This document shows positions 59,645 through 64,000 of a DNA stretch of 64,000 nt, in pieces. This stretch comes from Streptomyces sp. CBMA152 (GTDB lineage Bacteria; Actinomycetota; Actinomycetes; Streptomycetales; Streptomycetaceae). The notes below the pieces were generated by a model. The model was not told the DNA's origin. It saw only the letters and a list, made by a program, of their open reading frames with translations, and did no database searches. Position 1 is the stretch's first letter, and every line of letters starts with the position of its first letter. The stretch spans positions 41,951 through 105,950 of the forward strand of contig NZ_MECJ01000035.1 of the NCBI RefSeq assembly GCF_014596475.1. The letters run 5' to 3'. The position numbers were made by a program, and so were the translations under genes.

Positions 59645-61228
59645 GTGAGCATCACCGCCGAGCAGAGCCAGGGGGCGGGGGCCCCGGTGAACGCAGGGAT
59701 CCTCCCCGCGTCGGCCGTTCGTCACGGGGGGATCCCGCCGTCGCGGTCCGGAGGGGGTCCGCGTCGGGGACAGTCGTGGCGACGGTCTTACGAGGCCGTC
59801 GCCCGGCTGGTCCGCGACCTGCGGGCGGCCGTGCGCCGCCAGTGGTCCACCACGCCGGGCCGGCTGCGGTTCATGGGAACGGGCTGCGCGCTGCTCGGGA
59901 CCGGACTGCTGGTCCTCCTGGTGGTCGCCGCCACCGGCGCGTCCGGCACCTGGGACGCCATCGAGCACCGCAACGCGCCCCGCACCCTCGCCGCGACCCA
60001 GCTGGAACTGGCGCTCAACGACATGGACGCCCAGACCGCCAACATCCTGGTGTCCAGCGGCGATTCGGGCACCGGAAAGGGCCGCCTCGACCGCTCGTAC
60101 ACGGAGGCGAGAAGCCGGTACGAGACCGCCCAGGAGACCATCAGCCGCTCCCTGCGCACGCTCGGCGCGGCCTCCGAGGGCGACAAGGGCACCCAGGACG
60201 CCGTGGTCGCGCTCACCGACGAGTTCGCGCACTACCAGGAGTTCGTCGGGCGGGCCCTGGAGAACGACGAGCACCCCGGCGGCAAGGACGCGGCCCGCAG
60301 CGACTACCGGACCGCGACCGACCTCCTCGCCCATGTGATGCTGCCCAACGCGAGCCGGCTCGTGGACGCCAACGACGCGGTCTACCAGGCGGACTACCGC
60401 GCGGCGCACTCCGACGTGAACGTCCAGCTGGCCGCCGAGATCGTCCTGGGCGTGCTTCTTGTGGTCGCCCTCATCTCCCTCCAGATCCAGCTCAGCCGCC
60501 GCTTCGGTCGGGTGTTCAACCCGGGCCTGCTCGCGGCGACGCTGTGCGCGCTGGTCGCGGTGGTCAGCGGCATGCAGCTGCTGACCACCACCTCCAACCA
60601 GCTGAGGATCGCCCGCCACGACTCCTTCGACTCGGTGGTCGCGCTGGCCCGTTCCAAGGCCCTCGGCTACGACCTCAACGCGGACGAGAGCCGCTACCTC
60701 CTGGACCCCGACCACCGTACGGAGTACGCCACGGGCTTCCTGGACAAGTCGCGGAAGCTGTACGGGGTGGCGGGGGACGACGTCGACGCGTACGGCAGCC
60801 AGCTGGACGTGACCTGGGGCGATTACCGCAATGGCCGCGGGGACAAGGACTTCACCGGCGAGTACCGGCGCGAGCTCGACAACCTCACGTTCCCGGGGGA
60901 GCGGGAGGCCGCCGAGAAGACGGTCGACGCGTACGTGGTCTACCAGCAGGACGACCGCAAGTTCCGCAAGCTGGTCGCCGAGAACAAGATCCGGGAGGCC
61001 ACCGAGTTCTGCGTCGGCTGGGCCCCGGACACCTCGAACGCGCACTTCGGGGCGTGGATGCAGGCGCTGGACGAGGTGACCGCGATCAACAGCGACCACC
61101 ACTACCGGGCGATCGCGTCGGGCCGCGACGCGATCTCGTACCTGGCTCCGACAGCCGGGACGGGCCTTGTGCTGATGGCGGGGCTGGTGGCGTTCGGACT
61201 GCGGCCCCGGCTGGCGGAGTACCGCTGA
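59645..61228 (+). CDS. Four-helix membrane protein with two external helical domains
   Basis: 527 residues from GTG 59645 (GGGAGGGGCGC upstream). Cytosolic N terminus of about 75 residues, four membrane helices (near 80-100, 265-285, 297-317, 498-520) and two external, mostly helical domains of about 160 and 180 residues with Ala/Asp-rich repeats like the four-helix-bundle sensor domain of chemoreceptors ('RNAPRTLAATQLELALNDMDAQTANIL' in outline). There is no kinase, HAMP output or enzyme domain. It may sense a signal and act on a partner. Convergent with kdpB, 25 bp apart. Confidence 0.8.
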   Translation: MSITAEQSQGAGAPVNAGILPASAVRHGGIPPSRSGGGPRRGQSWRRSYEAVARLVRDLRAAVRRQWSTTPGRLRFMGTGCALLGTGLLVLLVVAATGASGTWDAIEHRNAPRTLAATQLELALNDMDAQTANILVSSGDSGTGKGRLDRSYTEARSRYETAQETISRSLRTLGAASEGDKGTQDAVVALTDEFAHYQEFVGRALENDEHPGGKDAARSDYRTATDLLAHVMLPNASRLVDANDAVYQADYRAAHSDVNVQLAAEIVLGVLLVVALISLQIQLSRRFGRVFNPGLLAATLCALVAVVSGMQLLTTTSNQLRIARHDSFDSVVALARSKALGYDLNADESRYLLDPDHRTEYATGFLDKSRKLYGVAGDDVDAYGSQLDVTWGDYRNGRGDKDFTGEYRRELDNLTFPGEREAAEKTVDAYVVYQQDDRKFRKLVAENKIREATEFCVGWAPDTSNAHFGAWMQALDEVTAINSDHHYRAIASGRDAISYLAPTAGTGLVLMAGLVAFGLRPRLAEYR

Positions 61229-61253
61229 GAGTCCGCCGAGGGGCGGCACGGGC

Positions 61254-63425
61254 TCAGCCGAGCCCCGGCACCATCGACACCAGCAGGTCGATCAGCTTGA
61301 TCCCGACGAACGGCAGGACGAGCCCGCCGAGCCCGTAGACCGCGAGGTTGCGGCGGAGCAGGTCGTGCGCGGAGGCCGGGGTGTAGCGCACACCGCGCAG
61401 GGCGAGCGGGATCAGCGCGATGATGATCAGGGCGTTGAAGATGATCGCCGAGGTGATGGCCGAGGTCGGGCTGTGCAGGCCCATCACGTTGAGGCGGTCG
61501 AGCCCCGGGTAGGCCGAGGCGAACATCGCGGGGATGATCGCGAAGTACTTGGCGACGTCGTTGGTGATGGAGAACGTGGTCAACGCGCCCCGGGTGATGA
61601 GGAGTTGCTTACCGATCTCGACGATCTCGATGAGCTTGGTCGGGTTGGAGTCGAGGTCGACCATGTTCCCGGCTTCCTTGGCGGCCGAGGTGCCGGTGTT
61701 CATCGCGACGCCGACGTCCGCCTGGGCGAGCGCGGGGGCGTCGTTGGTGCCGTCGCCGGTCATCGCGACGAGCTTGCCGCCCGCCTGCTCCTTCTTGATC
61801 AGGGCGAGTTTGTCCTCGGGCGTGGCCTCGGCCAAGTAGTCGTCCACGCCTGCCTCCTGGGCGATCGCGCGGGCGGTCAGCGGGTTGTCGCCGGTGATCA
61901 TGACGGTACGGATGCCCATGCGCCGCAGCTCCGCGAACCGCTCGGCGATGCCGTTCTTGACCACGTCCTTGAGGTGGATCACCCCGAGCACCCTCGGCCC
62001 GTACCCGTCGTGCACACCCACGAGCAGCGGGGTGCCGCCCGAGGCCGAGATGGCGTCCGCGAACCGGCGTGCCTCGACGGGGACCTGACCCCCGTACATC
62101 TCCACCCAGTCCACGACCTGGGCGGCGGCGCCCTTGCGGATGTGGGAGACGGCCCCGTTCTCCCAGCGCAGATCGACCCCGCTCATCCGGGTCTGCGCGC
62201 TGAACTCCACGAACCGGGCGCCCTGGAGCTCCCCCTCGGCCGGCTCGCGCAGCCCGTACCGCTCCTTGGCGAGGACGACGACCGAGCGGCCCTCGGGGGT
62301 CTCGTCGGCGAGCGAGGCGAGCTGGGCGGCGTCCGCGAGGTGCACCTCTTCGATGCCGGGCAGCGGGACGAACGCGCAGGCCTCGCGGTTGCCGAGGGTG
62401 ATGGTGCCGGTCTTGTCGAGCAGCAGGGTGTTGACGTCACCGGCGGCCTCGACCGCCCTGCCGGACATGGCGAGGACGTTCCGCTGCACCAGCCGGTCCA
62501 TGCCCGCGATGCCGATCGCCGAGAGCAGCGCGCCGATCGTCGTCGGGATGAGGGTCACCAGAAGCGCCACCAGGACGGTCGTGGACTGGGCGGCGTGCGC
62601 GTACTCGGCCATCGGCTGCACCGCGACCACCACGAGCACGAAGATGATCGTGAGCGCGGCGAGCAGGATGTTCAGCGCGATCTCGTTCGGCGTCTTCTGC
62701 CGGGAGGCGCCCTCCACCAGGGCGATCATCCGGTCCAGGAAGCTGTGGCCGGGCCGTGAGGTGACCCGGACGACGATCCGGTCGGACAGGACGGTGGTGC
62801 CGCCGGTCACGCCCGAGCGGTCGCCGCCGGACTCCCGGATGACGGGCGCGGACTCCCCGGTGACGGCCGATTCGTCGACGGCGGCAACGCCGTCGACGAC
62901 ATCCCCGTCCGCCGGGATCAGCTCGCCCGCCTCGACGACCACGAAGTCGAAGGGCTTGAGGTCGGTGGCCGCCACCGCCTCGGTGCGGGCGTGCAGCAGA
63001 TCGGTGCCGACCCGCCAGTTGTCGCGCAGCCGCAGCGCCACCGTGTCCGTACGGGCCCGCCTGAGCGAGTCGGCCTGGGCCTTCCCGCGCCCCTCGGCCA
63101 CGGCCTCCGCCAGGTTCGCGAAGATCACGGTCAGCCAGAGCCAGACGCCGATCACCCAGGTGAAGACGGACGGGTGGACGAGCGCGGACAGCGTGGTCAG
63201 CGCGGCCCCGATGGCGACGACGAAGAGCACGGGCGTACGCACCAGAGCGCGCGGATGCAGCTTGCGCAGGGCGTCGGGGAACGCCTTCAGGAGCTGTACG
63301 GGTTCGAAGAGGCCCCCGGGACGGCGAGCGTTCCGACGCGTCGGCCGGGGGCCCAGCGGACCTCGGGGCGGGAGACCGGTCGGGGCCGGGGCGGGCGGGG
63401 CCTGCTGGGGAGCGGCGGGAGACAT
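61254..63425 (-). CDS. kdpB: KdpB, potassium-transporting P-type ATPase subunit, stand-alone
   Basis: 723 residues from ATG 63425 (GAAGGGC upstream). Full P-type ATPase of the KdpB class: 'VDESAVTGESAPVIRES' (TGES loop, about residue 190), phosphorylated Asp in 'LLLDKTGTITLGN' (about 335), 'VAMTGDGTNDAPALAQADVG', and the KdpB-specific 'FSITNDVAKYFAIIPAMF'. The first 40 residues are an extra Pro/Arg-rich extension. KdpB hydrolyses ATP to drive K+ import through KdpA with KdpC and KdpF. Unusually it is alone on the minus strand, divergent from kdpF. Whether kdpA/C lie to the right cannot be seen. Confidence 0.95.
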   Translation of the reverse strand: MSPAAPQQAPPAPAPTGLPPRGPLGPRPTRRNARRPGGLFEPVQLLKAFPDALRKLHPRALVRTPVLFVVAIGAALTTLSALVHPSVFTWVIGVWLWLTVIFANLAEAVAEGRGKAQADSLRRARTDTVALRLRDNWRVGTDLLHARTEAVAATDLKPFDFVVVEAGELIPADGDVVDGVAAVDESAVTGESAPVIRESGGDRSGVTGGTTVLSDRIVVRVTSRPGHSFLDRMIALVEGASRQKTPNEIALNILLAALTIIFVLVVVAVQPMAEYAHAAQSTTVLVALLVTLIPTTIGALLSAIGIAGMDRLVQRNVLAMSGRAVEAAGDVNTLLLDKTGTITLGNREACAFVPLPGIEEVHLADAAQLASLADETPEGRSVVVLAKERYGLREPAEGELQGARFVEFSAQTRMSGVDLRWENGAVSHIRKGAAAQVVDWVEMYGGQVPVEARRFADAISASGGTPLLVGVHDGYGPRVLGVIHLKDVVKNGIAERFAELRRMGIRTVMITGDNPLTARAIAQEAGVDDYLAEATPEDKLALIKKEQAGGKLVAMTGDGTNDAPALAQADVGVAMNTGTSAAKEAGNMVDLDSNPTKLIEIVEIGKQLLITRGALTTFSITNDVAKYFAIIPAMFASAYPGLDRLNVMGLHSPTSAITSAIIFNALIIIALIPLALRGVRYTPASAHDLLRRNLAVYGLGGLVLPFVGIKLIDLLVSMVPGLG

Positions 63426-63597
63426 CGAGGAAGCCCTTCGGGGGCGGGGGATGTTCCGGGGCGACGGTCTCGGGGCCGCACGGGAGCCGGGTCGGCGCCT
63501 GGGCCCCGGCGCCGACCCGGCCGGGTGGGACGCGGGGCGGGGAGGCGCCGCGTACTTCCGGAAGGTAGATCCATGCAGGTGCCACGCAGGGCTGTTT

Positions 63598-63641
63598 TGA
63601 CGGGCTTCTGACGGCCTGCTGACGGCGTTCTGGCGGCATTC
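63598..63641 (-). repeat. Four 11-bp repeats, TGACGGCNTTC type
   Basis: TGACGGGCTTC, TGACGGCCTGC, TGACGGCGTTC, TGGCGGCATTC in exact 11-bp steps. On the minus strand each reads GCCGTCA or close. OmpR-family regulators such as KdpE bind repeats in this spacing. Confidence 0.75.
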
Positions 63642-63761
63642 CGCACGGCCTCGCGGCGGTCGTTTCCGGTGGCCTTGCGGAAGCGTTCCGGGGGCCGAAT
63701 CCGGGTGCCCGACCGGTAGTGGCCGGGACCCGCGTATGAAAGGCGTCAAGGACACGGCAGC

Positions 63762-63805
63762 GGCCGTAAGGAGGCCGTCAACGGAACGTGCGGAGGCCGT
63801 GCGGA
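63762..63805 (+). repeat. Four 11-bp repeats, GGCCGTNNGGA type
   Basis: GGCCGTAAGGA, GGCCGTCAACG, GAACGTGCGGA, GGCCGTGCGGA in exact 11-bp steps, 71-114 bp before the 27-residue peptide gene. Confidence 0.7.
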
Positions 63806-63875
63806 GAGGTTTGCTCTACAGGTCCGCTCGTTTCGTGGCTCGTTTTCGGGCCTCTTCCAGTTTCAGGAGCTTGCG

Positions 63876-63959
63876 ATGGCCGACGTGGCCTTCGTCGTCA
63901 CCACGATCGCGGTTTTCGCGTTGGTGGCGCTCATTGCCAAGGGGGTGGCGAAGCTGTGA
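63876..63959 (+). CDS. 27-residue membrane peptide upstream of kdpF
   Basis: ATG 63876 with CAGGAG seven bases before. The text MADVAFVVTTIAVFALVALI plus AKGVAKL is one membrane helix with a basic end. It overlaps the kdpF start by 4 bp (GTGA). I have seen similar short peptides before kdpF in Streptomyces, without a known role; it may be a second KdpF-like stabiliser. Confidence 0.75.
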   Translation: MADVAFVVTTIAVFALVALIAKGVAKL

Positions 63960-64000
63960 CTGCCGAGAACATTGTCGGTCTGATCGTGGCCGTCGCTCTG
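63956..64000 (+). CDS. kdpF: KdpF, 3' partial
   Basis: GTG at 63956 overlaps the preceding stop. The visible residues VTAENIVGLIVAVAL are the start of actinobacterial KdpF, the 29-residue membrane subunit that stabilises the KdpABC complex. The gene leaves the window. The operon would be expected to continue with kdpA. Confidence 0.85.
   Translation, partial: MTAENIVGLIVAVAL

Larger units (their letters stand above)
63426..63875. promoter_or_regulatory. Divergent kdp control region
   Basis: 450 bp without a gene. Contains two arrays of 11-bp repeats: one at 63598-63641 facing kdpB and one at 63762-63805 facing the kdpF side, plus a GGCGTCAAGGA at 63742-63752. The promoters themselves are not obvious. 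Confidence 0.7.

Overview
The window is high-GC actinobacterial DNA. Codon use, GTG/TTG starts with GGAGG-type ribosome binding sites, a nitrate-sensing conservon (sensor kinase, roadblock, DUF742, GTPase), the fused KGD 2-oxoglutarate enzyme, AfsR/SARP-type regulators, TTA (bldA-type) codons in regulators and many Tat, lipoprotein and NlpC/P60 secretion proteins all point to Streptomyces. About half is conserved chromosome (kgd, lon, two-component pairs, a SEDS/penicillin-binding-protein pair, Ku/LigD, conservon). The rest is accessory, mainly redox enzymes, regulators and exported proteins. I saw no tRNA, rRNA, insertion sequence or CRISPR array.

Layout. 1-3429: NmrA-like reductase, Tat-exported alpha/beta hydrolase and flavin hydroxylase, likely one operon. 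3543-5503: a 44-residue peptide gene downstream of two SARP regulators. 6063-8805: a carboxymuconolactone-decarboxylase-like protein without cysteines, a class I amidotransferase, a hemerythrin and a small conserved protein. 8883-17737: kgd, a short-loop sensor kinase with its regulator, a spermidine-synthase-like protein, a rhomboid-like protein, a lipoprotein and an acetyltransferase. 17910-26153: lon with an HspR-type operator, trypsin-like lipoprotein, GH25 lysozyme, stand-alone LuxR domain, M4 metalloprotease and MarR. 26249-32848: PP2C-like protein, conservon and styrene-monooxygenase-like flavoprotein. 33035-40216: NlpC/P60 peptidase, pseudokinase fused to a PQQ-type propeller, TetR, and two divergent di-iron proteins. 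40281-48501: PBP/SEDS pair, small proteins, an orphan sensor kinase coupled to a lipoprotein, class F sortase and a degenerate NERD protein. 48634-51513: split LigD genes and Ku. 51569-56551: MFS exporter, cupin, flavoprotein and a second CMD protein. 56633-64000: KimA-like transporter, two membrane proteins of unknown role, a stand-alone KdpB and the divergent start of a kdpF operon.

The points most worth following are at the two ends. On the left, two SARPs (one with a TTA codon) precede a tiny peptide gene, and direct repeats lie in their promoter region. On the right is a potassium-related region in which a complete kdpB faces away from kdpF. Arrays of 11-bp repeats with a CCGTCA core occur in both divergent promoter regions there. 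Between these ends are a pseudokinase-propeller fusion, a pair of di-iron enzymes around an inverted repeat, and a dispersed 50-bp repeat at four intergenic sites. Starts were chosen from ribosome binding sites and family alignment from memory. No database search was run.
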